DNA from: Pisolithus tinctorius
Taxonomy: Eukaryota > Basidiomycota > Agaricomycetes > Boletales > Pisolithaceae
NCBI GenBank assembly: GCA_024663395.1
Contig: JANFAH010000032.1
Span: forward strand, 372,001 to 436,000
Reading direction: 5' to 3'
DNA: 64,000 nt
Shown here: one piece after another, positions 43,149 through 53,983 of the stretch
Position numbering within the stretch: position 1 is the stretch's first letter
How the letters are laid out: the number at the start of each line of letters is the position of its first letter
Position numbers and translations under genes: made by a program
The notes under the pieces: generated by a model
Seen by the model: only the letters and a program-made list of their open reading frames with translations
The model's database searches: none
Told to the model about the DNA's origin: nothing

Positions 43149-43420
43149 ATGGAAGGCATCCAGGACCAGCTTACTGAGCTCTGCGACACCCTTGACACTC
43201 TTCGAGACGAAAATTACAGACTAAGCAATGAGCTAAGGGATGCTCAAGGGACGATCACAGCCATTGAAGGTCAGCGAAATCAATGGAATGCCCTCCCTGC
43301 AGATGTTATCCAGAGAAGGATAGAAGTGATGGCCGACCCGGGTCAGTATGCCGGTGATTGGGCCAAGTTCTCAGAGTGGTGGGTCAAGATGAAGGTATGG
43401 GTCGCACAGAATAGGACTGC
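43149..43420 (+). pseudogene. gag: D Gag, N-terminal part
   Basis: ATG 43,149 to the A2 insertion at 43,421: an N-terminal coiled coil (about residues 1-45: QLTELCDTLDTLRDENYRL) and the start of the capsid region (FSEWWVKMKVWVAQNRTA). The remaining Gag is at 9,293-8,503 on the other strand. Flank CTGC (43,417-43,420) pairs with CCGC at 9,290-9,293. Confidence 0.9.
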
Positions 43421-45129
43421 TGTGAGTCAAAGTGTGGAATGCTGGTGAAAACCAACCAAAACCAACACAAAAGACAAATGTAAAGCGAGTGATGGTGTGC
43501 CTCCACGGAACCTGGAGTGCAGAAACCTAAGAGGGGGAAACTTCAATGGCAGGTGCTCCTAGTGCAAGTCGTCAATGAGTTACGCAGGAGTGGAGGGATG
43601 ACTAAGACTGCTGACTAAGAGGAAGCTTCAGATGAATGATGGAGGCAGATAGACTCTTCCAAATGAGCCTCAACTACCAAGTATACGAATGATGACAGAT
43701 AGACCCCTTCGTGGAGCCTCAACTGTCAATGATGAGATAGGCACTGGACTGACTGCTGGACTGCTTCTGAATTGATTCTTGGTAGCTAAGTACATGGGGG
43801 TTTATATACTGAGGGGGGAGCACAGCTTGTGACAAACAAGGCACAAACACTTGGTAAGTAATGAGTAAGGACTGAGTAATCATGATGAGTAAGTGAGAAA
43901 TGAAAAGTAAGCAAGCAAAGAAGATTGGTAAGTATTGGCAATGAACGAGTCAAGGATAGTCAAAACATCACAAAATGAGTCAAATAGAATCAGAAACTGA
44001 GTAAGCACACTGATATCACATTAGGGGGTGGCGATGCAAGTTAGATCTCGGTGGAGACATCTCTAGATCCAAAGATGGCATGACAGATGGACGGTGTTTC
44101 CAGATAGGGAAGTATTAATTCCAGAATTGAAGGGCATGAGTCAGGTGTCAAAGGGGGCTAGGGCATTGGGGGTCTGTGGGGCAATGAGAGCATATGCGAT
44201 TGTGTCTCCCCACCCTTTCATCCTCTCAGCGAAGTTAACAAAAACTTCATGAATGGGGTTCTGATGGAGGAGGAGGAGAAGGGGGAACGTCTTCTGCTGA
44301 ATCTTGCAGTAAGAAGGCAAGATGCATGTCATACTCATCATGAATGCGATCAGGGAGACTGGAGGACAGTAGATTATACTGCAGCTGTCGCAATGCGGGA
44401 AGAATGACGGACGAGACTGGAATAAAGACAGTGCAGGGAGCAGGGAGGAATGATCCATATGCTTCATCAACCAGGGAGACTGAAACGACCACATAAGACC
44501 TTTCTAACCGAGTGACAGACCTGAGGCGACCAAAGATTGTCCTTCTGGAAGTCATACTGACAAGGAGAACACGCTGACCAAGCTGCATGGGATGAGACGG
44601 GGCTGACAATGATGGGATGAACCAGGGGGCTTCAGGACGGAAGCTGGTGGGAACGCCTGGCAGATATACGTAGCCACTGTCTCTGGTAAATGAGACAAGT
44701 GAGATGATCGATGAAGAGGTGGCCATGATTGATGGACTTAGCAAAATGAGCGTCTGATGGATGGAGTGCTGTAGAAACGTGCAGGGTGCGAGGATCCTCT
44801 CCAAATTTGGAAGGAAGAATTGTGGGACTGAGCACTTTAAGCGAGTGTGGGAATGGAGTTGATATCTTTGGAAACAGTGGAGATATGACGAAAACTGGAA
44901 TGCCGTACATGGGTGCTAAAAACCTTTAACACGCGCTTAACTTGCTTCCTCTTTTCTCTTTAGCACTGACGACTCATTCTTGTGTGAAGGATGACTGTTA
45001 ACGTCCAACAGTCCTTCTACGCATGAGGCCTTTAGTCTTCATCTGCATGCTTGGGCATTGTGCACAACTCGTCAACGAGTTAGGCAGAGTCAGCTGTAAC
45101 CATGTCCACAACACCTTTGGTGTGTGACA
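43421..45129 (-). mobile_element. Repeat A2: LTR-like repeat (1,709 bp)
   Basis: TGTGAGTCAAAG at 43,421 to GTGTGTGACA at 45,129; inverse orientation to A1. Left flank is D gag, right flank is B1. The flanks do not match each other but match those of A1, the sign of recombination between A1 and A2. Carries the intact 159-codon gene and, on the minus strand, a TATATAAA near 43,800-43,810. Confidence 0.9.
44247..44726 (-). CDS. 159-codon gene in repeat A2 (intact)
   Basis: ATG 44,726 to stop at 44,247, no interruption. Unknown family. Core shared with the B copies: GYVYLPGVPTSFRPEAPWFI, PMQLGQRVLLVSMTSRRT, LERSYVVVSVS, LPDRIHDEYD; C-terminus Pro/Ser-rich and acidic. Comparison with the B1 copy shows many third-position changes that keep the amino acid, suggesting selection on the protein. 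Lies in the 5' half of an LTR-like repeat, upstream of its TATA box. Confidence 0.75.
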   Translation of the reverse strand: MATSSSIISLVSFTRDSGYVYLPGVPTSFRPEAPWFIPSLSAPSHPMQLGQRVLLVSMTSRRTIFGRLRSVTRLERSYVVVSVSLVDEAYGSFLPAPCTVFIPVSSVILPALRQLQYNLLSSSLPDRIHDEYDMHLAFLLQDSAEDVPPSPPPPSEPHS

Positions 45130-45182
45130 ATGTTTCTACAGCACTCCCTCCAAAAGACGCTCATTTTGCTAATTCTTCTGAT

Positions 45183-45662
45183 ATGGCCACCTCCACATCA
45201 ATCATTTCGCTTGTCCCCTTTGCTAGGGACCATGGCTACATATATCTACCAGGAGTTCCTACCAGCTTCCATCCTGAAGCATCCTGGTACATCCCATCCT
45301 TGTCTGCCCCCTCCCAGCCCATCCAGCTTGGACAGCGTGTTCTTCTTGTCAGTATGACCTCTAGGAGGACGTTCTTTGGTCGCCTCAGGTCTGTCATTTG
45401 TTTGGAAAGGTCTTATGTGGTTGTTTCAGTCTCTCCAGTCCAAGAAGCATATGGATCCTTCCTTCCTGCTCCCTGCAACATCTTCATACCAGTCTCATCC
45501 ATCATTCTCCCAAAATTGCGACAGCTACAGTATAATCTACTGTTCTCCACTCTCCCTGATCGCATCCATGATGAGTATGATGCACATCTTGCCTCCTTCT
45601 TGCAAGATACAGCAGAAGATGCTCCCCCTTCATCCTCTCCTCCAACAGAGCCTCATTCATGA
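45183..45662 (+). CDS. 159-codon gene in repeat B1 (intact)
   Basis: ATG 45,183 to TGA 45,660-45,662, uninterrupted. Same length as the A and B2 copies. Motifs GYIYLPGVPTSFHPEASWYI, RRTFFGRLRSVICLERSYVV, LPKLRQLQYNLLFSTLPDRI. Function unknown; no zinc, catalytic or membrane signature that I can name. Confidence 0.75.
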   Translation: MATSTSIISLVPFARDHGYIYLPGVPTSFHPEASWYIPSLSAPSQPIQLGQRVLLVSMTSRRTFFGRLRSVICLERSYVVVSVSPVQEAYGSFLPAPCNIFIPVSSIILPKLRQLQYNLLFSTLPDRIHDEYDAHLASFLQDTAEDAPPSSSPPTEPHS

Positions 45663-46377
45663 AGTATCTATTTGCTTCACTGAGAGGATGGTTTGGGGGG
45701 GAAAGTTGCGATCCCCTATGCTCCTGTCACCCCACAGACCCCCAAAGCTTGACCCCTGTTGACATCTGACTCACCCTGTCTGCTTTTGGATGTACTATAT
45801 CAGCATCAGATCAGCACTGCCTCTCTGTCATCCCACTTTGGCCCAAAGGAGATCTCTTTGAGATGTGACATGCACAGCCTCCCCCTAATGCGATTCCAGT
45901 GTGCTTTCCCAGTTCCTGACATTACTTGATTCATACTTTGACATTCTGACTGTCTTTGACTCACTTATTGCCAATACTTACCAATCTTTTGACCTTGCCT
46001 ACTGATTCTTTGCCTTTTGGCTTACTTATCCTTACCAATGCTTACCAATGCTTCCTAAGACAATTACCCATTGCTTACATTCCTTACTCACCAGTTACCA
46101 ATCACTTACCAAGTGTTTGCACCTTGTTTTCCATAGGCAATGCCCTTGTACTGTATATAAATCACTGTACTTAGATAGCAAAAAAAGAAGAGATGTCAGA
46201 GAACCCCTCTTGCTCGCATTTTATCATCTCTCAGTAAATCATTCATCAGCTTCAATAGTTGAGACTTTATTAAGGGTCTAGCTATTGTCTACTTCGCTTA
46301 TCCTCATCTATCATCAATATACTTCGCTCCAAGCCCTTCCTGAGCTCAGTGCAGCCTAGGACATTGAATTAAGTCAT

Positions 46378-47319
46378 TGTGAAGTACGGGTTTACCCTCG
46401 GGTGACCGGGCTTCAAGACCGGGTGACAGGGGTTAGCCCAGGTGGCCAGAGTCAAGGCCGGAAGACAGGGCTTAAGTCTGAGTGGCCAAAGTCGAGGCCG
46501 AGAGACAGGGGCCAAGTCCGGTTGGACCGGAGTCAAGGCCGGAGGTTAGGGGCTAAGTCCGGAGGACCAGACTTAAGGCCGGGAGCGCGGGAACAAGACC
46601 GGTAGCGTGGGAAACCGACCGGTGTTGGAGTGCGCACAGGGGGAAGCCGGTCCGGGGTTGGATCTACCTCCCTTGGTCTCAGCTTATGTGCTGTACCCTT
46701 ATGCAAGCCGGGGAGAGGTCCGGGACAGGGATCGGGTATAGCTTAAGGCTCGGCCCTAGCTATAGGGTAGTCTCGGGGTGTAGCATGGAGTTGAGGGTAA
46801 TACTAAGTTGATATTCTGACTGAGGGTGCTATGAAGTATGTACAGGGGTTAAATACACGAGGCCGGTCCGGGATAATGAACATAGAGCCGGACTTGTGAA
46901 TAAGCTATTAGTGAGATGATTAGCAAGACGAGGATAGCCACAGTGGCTATGCAGAGGCTAATAGCCAAAGTCTGGGTGACCGGCATAACCGGGGTCGGAC
47001 ACAGGATATGTACAGTAAGCAAAGTTAGACAAAAGGACAAGACTAAATATAGCACAAACAAAGGGAAACAGACCAGAGTTATGTCCGGGTGACCCGGACA
47101 CAGACCTGGGAGGACCGGGGTGGAGCAGCGCAAGGCCAGGAGGCCGAAATGGACCGGAGATAGGGGTAAAACACCGGACTTGAGTTATGCAGGCTGGAGT
47201 TGGGTTTCCTAGGGCCAGGATTGGGTTGTCTAGGCTGGACCAGGACCGGAGTTGACCGGAGTTAGGGGCTAGGGGTCCGGACTGGGCTGAGTCCGAGTCC
47301 GAGAGTCATGGATATGACA
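46378..47319 (-). mobile_element. Solo LTR J3 (942 bp)
   Basis: TGTGAAGTACGGG to GGATATGACA, perfect duplication GTCAT (46,373-46,377 and 47,320-47,324). B2 shows the empty site (GGATGATGACTTAATTC near 52,410). More CpG-rich than J1 and J2, hence younger. Confidence 0.95.
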
Positions 47320-47568
47320 GTCATCATCCATCCTTCTGTAGGCTGACAGCAGCCTACCCCATTGCAATCTATCGCATTCTTGCTCCCTCTTTGTCAGGAG
47401 CACCCCCAACCCTCAGCACTTGTCTTTGAGTGTTGTAGTTCACAAAAAACCCTCCAAAATCAAAGGTTCTACCATCTAGGTACCACATAGGCACACCACC
47501 ACTCGCTCTTTTTGTCTTTTGTGTTGGTTTTGGTTGGTTTCCACCACTGAACCTCACTTTGACTCACA

Positions 47569-48580
47569 CTGGCTTTCCAAGCAGGCCATATTCATCCCCA
47601 CCCATGACACTATCACAGCCCCAGAACTTGCCAAGTTATTCCTACTCCATGCCTTTTCAAAGCACAGAGTACTGGCCCATGTAACCTCAGACTGAGGCTT
47701 GGAGTTCATCTCTCACTTCTTCTGGTCACTCAGTAAGGCCTTAGATATGCGCCTACACTTCACCTCAGGCTACCACCCCAAGGGCAATGGCCAGACTGAG
47801 AGGGCCAACCAGACCTTGGAACAATACCTCCAAGTGTACTGCAACTACCAGCAGGACAATTGGGCTGACCTACTACCTTTGGCTGAGTTTGCTTACAACA
47901 ATGCCCCTAGCACTACTACCAGTGTTTCACCCTTCTTCACTAATAAGGGTTACCACCCCAACATCTCAGTATACCCTGAGCATGACCTTACCTCTGCTTG
48001 GGCTCATGATTATGCAGTAGACTTAGACTCACTGCACCAATACCTATGGGAGGAAATGACCTTAGCACAGCAGTGCTATCAAGGACCAGCCAATGCTAAA
48101 TGCATGCCAGCTCTGGACTTCAAGGTTGGTGACCAAGTATATGTCAAAGCCAAATACTTCCAGTCTACTCAGCCTTCCAAGAAGCTCTCAGAGAAGAATC
48201 TTGGACTGTATCTGGTCATAGCTCAGGCTGGTACCCACTCGTTCACACTGCACCTGCCAGACTCAATGCATGCAGTACACCCAGTCTTCCACATCTCCCA
48301 ACTCGAGCTGGCCATCCCTAATACCATCCTGAACCAGACTCAACCACCACCCCCACCAATTGAAGTTGATGGTGATCTAGAGTTTGAGGTAGCAGAAATC
48401 CTCAACTCCAAGATTGACTGGTGTCGCTGGTGTTGGTTACAGTATCTAGTCTGGTGGACTGGCTACAAAGGGACAGACAAAGAAACTACTTGGGTACTCG
48501 CCACTGAACTAGACAATGCTTCTGAACTTGTACAAGAGTTCCACTCCTGCAACCCTAATAAACCTGGCCCCTTCCAATGA
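47569..48580 (+). pseudogene. pol: E integrase, C-terminal part, with chromodomain-like end
   Basis: Picks up exactly where 31,156 leaves off: SKQAIFIPTHDTITAPELAK, then TSD followed by TGA at 47,694 (CGA expected, as in SDRG), then uninterrupted from 47,699. Active-site Glu is in GNGQTERANQTL. LGLYLVIAQAGTHSF, VHPVFHISQLE and a chromodomain-like end (QYLVWWTGYKGTDKETTW). Original orientation kept; only the part between A1 and A2 was inverted. Confidence 0.9.
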
Positions 48581-48777
48581 GGACCAGCTTTGACTGGCCT
48601 CAGTTTCTGTTCTGTTCTCTATCAGTACCTAGTTTCTTTGGATCTTATGCTTACCCTGTTTTCCTTTCTACTCTCTTTCCTTGATTTACTTACTTTACTA
48701 CCTGAGACCAAGACCAGACACTGGACACCGCACATGACATTTGCAGGAGAAGAACTACAGGGCCCTATGCTACAGAA
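48581..48777. other. E spacer between convergent genes
   Basis: About 200 bases between the integrase stop and the 3' end of the opposite-strand gene, pyrimidine-rich like the corresponding spacer of F. No gene seen. Confidence 0.5.
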
Positions 48778-49851
48778 CTACTTGGCCTTGGTCATGGTTT
48801 CATCCTCCCCACTGGACTCCTCCTCCTTGTCCTTGCCATGGGCCTTCAGCCAGTCAGCCTCCTCGTGCAGCTCATCAGAATCGAGCTCAGATGAGCCTGA
48901 GTCCAAGGGGGAAACTGCCAACCTGAAGCCATAAGACTTGTTGAGCATCGCCTCAAGCACATTGGCAATCCTGCCAGGATTCTCAGCCATGGTCTCATGG
49001 GCCTTGAAAAGGCCTGCCAGGTTGTTTGCAATAAGCCCAGCAATGTTGATCAAGTGCTTGAGCTTGTCTTCCAAGCCCAAGAACACTGCTGCACTGGGCC
49101 CCCTCAGTCTGCTCCCACCAGCCTCATCTTCATTGACATCCAGCACCTCTGGTGACTTGTCAATGGCCTTCGCCTTCTTCTTACTAGGCCCATGCTCAGG
49201 TGTTTCATCATCAGCCTTCCTCTTTTTCCCCTTGTCAGCTTTGGGAGCAGCCCTAGGACCAGCCTCAGCATCCTTCCCATCTCCCAGCCGCTGGCACTTG
49301 CCTTTGGATTGGTTGCAGCACATGCAGGCAACCCTTTTCTTGTTGCTGTCTATGAGGAACTTGCAGATGACCTGTGCCCAAGTGCAATGGGTACAGCTAG
49401 AGGATGTTAGATGAAAAGAGTGCAGGTGGTAGAAAAAATACTCACCCAGGGTCCATCACCACCCTCTTCACTTCACCCCCAGCCTCACCACTAATGCCCC
49501 CAGCACTGGCCTCATCACTCTTGCCAGCCTCAGCCTTGTGCTTGTGCTCAGCCTCCCACCTCTCCTCCTCTTTGCACACTCTCCTCTCCTTGGCCTCCTG
49601 CACTGCCTTCTTGGCCTTGGCCTTCTCCCTCTCAGCCCTCTCAGCCTCAATCTGCTCCCTCTCTGCTCTCTTGGCCTCCAGGCTTGCTCCGCCACCTTTC
49701 ACCTCTTCCTTTCCTTTGACTTGGCCTTCATCACTTCCTCCTCATCATCGGTGTCATATTGAATGGTATTGTCTGACACCTGGGTCCAGTCAATGATGAC
49801 CTGGCCTTTGTCATTCTTGTCTGTTGTAGTGATTGGCCTCAATTTGGACAT
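48778..49851 (-). pseudogene. E accessory gene: Zn2Cys6 protein, antisense to pol (decayed)
   Basis: ATG 49,851; exon 1 to 49,446; intron 49,445-49,397 (49 bp, GTGAGT, CTAAC branch, CTAG end); exon 2 49,396-48,778. Exon 1 has an acidic stretch and a Glu/Lys/Ala coiled coil but contains a TGA and a frame change near 49,700. Exon 2 is intact and opens with cysteine spacing CX2CX6CX12CX2CX6C, a textbook fungal Zn2Cys6 pattern with basic residues in the second half (NKKRVAC), followed by Lys-rich and acidic helical regions. The splice site falls one codon before the first Cys, as in G. Confidence 0.75.
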
Positions 49852-49971
49852 GATGGTTAGGATGAGAAAGAAAGATGCAAAGGGCTTAGCAGGCCACAAG
49901 TATCATTTTTTCAAACTCAGCCTACCACCCTCACAGGGGTCTCATGGGTTCAACCCCTAAGAGGGGGATAC

Positions 49972-50153
49972 TGTCATAGCCATGCCTTGACCCCAGCCAG
50001 ACTCGGCCTCATACTCATTCAGTCCAGCCTTGTCCTTGCCAATCCCATGTCCCCAGTTGGTCTAGCATGGTAAGCACTGCTTTGCAGTGTGTGTCATTTT
50101 GGTTAGGTCCTGCCCAGTCCACCTGTCCCAGTCTCTGTTGTCTTAGTCATATC
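49972..50153 (+). mobile_element. 3' LTR of E, truncated after 182 bp
   Basis: Starts TGTCATAGCCATGCC behind the purine tract GAGGGGGATA and matches 2,798-2,990 until CTTAGTCATATC, where it stops. The following sequence appears to be the continuation of DIRS-like relic K. Confidence 0.88.
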
Positions 50154-52171
50154 AAAGTAAATGACATGGCCCAGAAGCAGCTAGCTTGAAGGTCAGTCGT
50201 CTCAATGGTCACATGCAGCACATGAAGCTGACTACCCTATCACCCTCCCAACATTGCACCACCTCCCAACCCCCCCATTCCTACCATCTGCCCATCACAA
50301 CCCTCTCCCTTCCCTCCCAATGGTGTGGCCATGCCCCATTGACATTTTCATCCTACACATGACCTCATTGCCCCTTTGACACCACACCCACCCTACCCTG
50401 CTCCCCTCACCACAGGGTCGAAGCCTTCTTCAAGACAAACCCAGATTCACCCCCACAGTCCAGATGATTGTGATGCTACTACCAGCAGTGAGCAGAGCCT
50501 CAGGTATTACAGAGCTGCGACTCATGCTCCCAATCCTCCAGACCCTGATTTCGCCAACAACCCCAATCCCTGCCATTCAAAATGTCAAATGTCTCACCCC
50601 CTTCCCACAAATGGTCCCCAGGACCCCCACCCCAACCAAAATCAGCATGCCCCATATGCCTTGGGCACCACCCCCACCAAATCCACGAATGCAACAACCC
50701 CAGCCTTTGGGATGGATCTCCCACATGCACTAGGTGCACCACAGAAGGCTGCATCATCAATGGCAAAGGGCATATCCTATGCAGTGATTGGCAAAAACCC
50801 AATGGCTGTGGCCTCTCACACAAATCCATCAAACATGAGTGCTCAGGGTGCAGGAGTTGTGAACATGGAGCTCAGCAATGCCATTGTGCACAGAAGTGTG
50901 CAAGCACTAACCCCCTACAAACCTGAGGCATGGCACACAGCCCTCACATCCTGTGGCTTATTAAATTGCTATACAAACATCGTCCAAGGCATGTGTCATG
51001 GCTTCTCCACCAACATACCCCCCCTCCTGTGTACATACACCCCACCAAACAGCCACACCACCCTAGAACACCAAGCAGCATTCAGTGAAGCCATACATAA
51101 AGAGTTCACCAAAGGTAGATACCTCAGCCCATACACCATGTCAGAGATCCAGAGCAACCTTGGTCACTTCCAATCATCCCCCATCTCCATCATACCCAAA
51201 CCAGGCAGGCCAGGTCACTACCATCTCATCCAGAACCTATCCTTCCTGCACCCTCCCTCTTCATCCCCTCCCTCCATTAATTCATACATTGACACCAACC
51301 TATACCCAACATCATACAGTATATTCCCCATAGTAGCAATGCTCATTTCATGCCTACCTCCAGGATCCCAGGGTGCAGTCAGGGACATTTCCAAAGCATA
51401 CTGTACAGTTCCCATCCATCCTTCACAGTGGCATGTGCTAGTAGTCCAAATTTCAGACAGTCTTTTCACCATAGATACATCCCTGTGCTTTGGTTTTGCT
51501 GCATCTGGTGGCATTTATGGCAACATTGGTTCCACAGGCGCTGATATCATGAGAGCCCATGGCATAGGCCCAATACTAAGATGGGTAGACAATCACTTCT
51601 TCCTTCACATACCAAGACATGCACTTCAAACATTTAACCTAGAGTGTGGCAAAATTGCTTCAGCCATTGCCTCTGGTGAAGGTAGGGTAGTCAAAGGAGG
51701 TCGGCACTGGTTCGCAGGCACTCCCCTCCCAGATGGCCAATCTGAAGAGCATGATGAAGACTACACTCAGCCCATCAAAGACCTGGTGCACTCATCCCCA
51801 AGATCAGCTGAAGACTACCAATTCACCTACAACATCAAGGACATCAACCAAAAATCCCAGCAACTGGGTATCCCATGGGAGGCATCCAAGGACATCCCCT
51901 TCTCCACAAGACCCGCTTTCATAGGATTCACCTGGGACCTTGTCAACCACACTGTTCAACTAACTGAATCAAAGCACCTCAAATACATCCTTGCAATCAA
52001 CACATGGAATGCCAAGCACACACACAACCTCAAAGAAGTCCAGAAGCTCCATGGCAAACTCATACATGTGACCCTAGTTCATCCTGAAGGACAGCCCTAC
52101 ATAATAAACCTCGAGGAAATGCTGGGTATCTTTGGAGATGAACCTTTCAAGCCCAGAACACCACCCAGCAG
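50154..52171 (+). pseudogene. DIRS-like element: zinc region and reverse transcriptase
   Basis: Two overlapping frames. One (about 50,582-50,926) has a Cys/His array (CPICLGHHPHQIHEC, ILCSDWQKPNGC, CSGCRSCEHGAQQC). The other (to 52,171) is a reverse transcriptase: PYKPEAWHTALTSCGLL, SISIIPKPGRPGHYHLIQNL, AVRDISKAYCTVPIHPSQW, FGFAASGGIYGNIG, ILRWVDNHFFLHIP, FIGFTWDLVNHTVQL. The order and motifs fit, from memory, agaricomycete DIRS-type elements with tyrosine recombinase. The usual catalytic Asp-Asp reads Asp-Asn here. Cut at 52,171 by B2; RNase H end and recombinase are missing. Confidence 0.7.
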
Positions 52172-53983
52172 TGTGAGTCAAAGTGAGGTTCAGTGGTGGA
52201 AACCAACCAAAACCAACACAAAAGACAAAAAGAGCGAGTGGTGGTGTGCCTATGTGGTACCTAGATGGTAGAGCCTTTGATTTTGGAGGGTTTTTTGTGA
52301 ACTACAACACTCAAAGACAAGTGCTGAGGGTTGGGGGTGCTCCTGACAAAGAGGGAGCAAGAATGCGATAGATTGCAATGGGGTAGGCTGCTGTCAGCCT
52401 ACAGAAGGATGGATGATGACTTAATTCAATGTCCTAGGCTGCACTGAGCTCAGGAAGGGCTTGGAGTGAAGTATATTGATGATAGATGATGATAAGCAAA
52501 GTAGATGATAGCTAGACCCTTAATAAAGTCTCAACTATCAAAGCTGATGAATGATTTACTGAGAGATGATAAAATGCGAGCAAGAGGGGCTCTCTGATGT
52601 CTTCTTTTCTGCTATCTAAGTACAGTGATTTATATACAGTACAGGGGCGTTGCCTATGGAAAACAAGGTGCAAACACTTGGTAAGTGATTGGTAACTGAT
52701 GAGCAAGGAATGTAAGTGATGGGTAATTGTCTTAGGAAGCATTGGTAAGCATTGGTAAGGATAAGTAAGCCAAAAGGCAAAGAATCAGTAGGCAAGGTCA
52801 AAAGATTGGTAAGTATTGGCAATAAGTGAGTCAAAGACAGTCAGAATGTCAAAGTATGAATCAAGTAATGTCAGGAACTGGGAAAGCACACTGGAATCGC
52901 ATTAGGGGGAGGCTGTGCATGTCACATCTCAAAGAGATCTCCTTTGGGCCAAAGTGGGATGACAGAGAGGCAGTGCTGATCTGATGCTGATATAGTACAT
53001 CCAAAAGCAGACAGGGTGAGTCAGATGTCAACAGGGGTCAAGCTTTGGGGGTCTGTGGGGTGACAGGAGCATAGGGGATTGCAACTTCCCCCCCAAACCA
53101 TCCTCTCAGTGAAGCAAATAGATACTTCATGAATGAGGCTCTGTTGGAAGAGAGGATGAAGGGGGAGTGTCTTCTGCTGTATCTTGCAACAAGGAGGCAA
53201 GATGTGCATCATACTCATCATGGATGCGATCAGGGAGAGTGGAGAACAGTAGATTATACTGTAGCTGTCGCAATTTTGGGAGAATGATGGATGAGACTGG
53301 TATGAAGACATTGCAGGGAGCAGGGAGGAAGGATCCATATGCTTCTTGGACTGGAGAGACTGAAATGACCACATAAGACCTTTCCAAACAAATGACAGAC
53401 CTGAGGCAACCAAAGAATGTCCTCCTAGAGGTCATACTGACAAGAAGAACACACTGTCCAAGCTGGATGGGCTGGGAGGGGGCAGACAAGGATGGGATGT
53501 ACCAGGATGCTTCAGGACAGAAGCTGGTAGGAACTCCTGGTAGATATACATAGCCATGGTCCCTAGCAAAGGGGACAAGAGAAATGATTGATGTGGAGGT
53601 GGCCATATCAGAAGAATTAGTGAAATGAGCATCTTTTGGAGGGAGTGCTGTAGAAACGTGTGGGGTGTGCAGATCCTTTCCAATTTTGGAAGGTAGGATC
53701 GCATGGCTGAGCACTACAAGCGAGTGTGGGAATGGTTTCGGTATCTGCAGAAATGGCAGAGATATGTCAAAAACTGGAATGCCATACACAGGCACTTAAG
53801 ATTTTTAACCAGTGCTTAACTCACTTTCTCCTTTTCTTTTCTTTGGCATTGATGACTCGTTCTTGTGCAAGGGATGACTGCTGGCATTTCTGGCTGTCCT
53901 TCCTCACATGAGGGCTATGGTCTTCATCTCCATTCATCAGCTATGTCCATGTCCACCTCACCAAACACCTTTGGTGTGTGACA
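52172..53983 (-). mobile_element. Repeat B2: LTR-like repeat (1,812 bp)
   Basis: TGTGAGTCAAAG at 52,172 to GTGTGTGACA at 53,983. Left flank (DIRS RT, GCAG) and right flank (H gag, CCAT) differ, so it is not a simple insertion. Same family as B1. Confidence 0.9.
53127..53606 (-). CDS. 159-codon gene in repeat B2 (intact)
   Basis: ATG 53,606 to stop at 53,127; the frame is in fact open upstream to 53,795, but the 159-codon start is the one shared by all four copies. Near-identical to the B1 protein. Function unknown. Confidence 0.75.
   Translation of the reverse strand: MATSTSIISLVPFARDHGYVYLPGVPTSFCPEASWYIPSLSAPSQPIQLGQCVLLVSMTSRRTFFGCLRSVICLERSYVVISVSPVQEAYGSFLPAPCNVFIPVSSIILPKLRQLQYNLLFSTLPDRIHDEYDAHLASLLQDTAEDTPPSSSLPTEPHS

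Larger units (their letters stand above)
45130..47568 (+). mobile_element. Repeat B1, main part
   Basis: Related to A but a separate family. Runs from the A2 insertion point to TTTGACTCACA at 47,568, containing solo LTR J3. TATATAA at 46,154-46,160. Its first 330 bases are at 30,827-31,155. Net length about 1.8 kb, like B2. Confidence 0.9.

Noticed and set aside
42797..43177. 126-codon Pro-rich frame before D gag as a separate gene
   Set aside because: It crosses the LTR border and is out of frame with Gag; more likely leader sequence.
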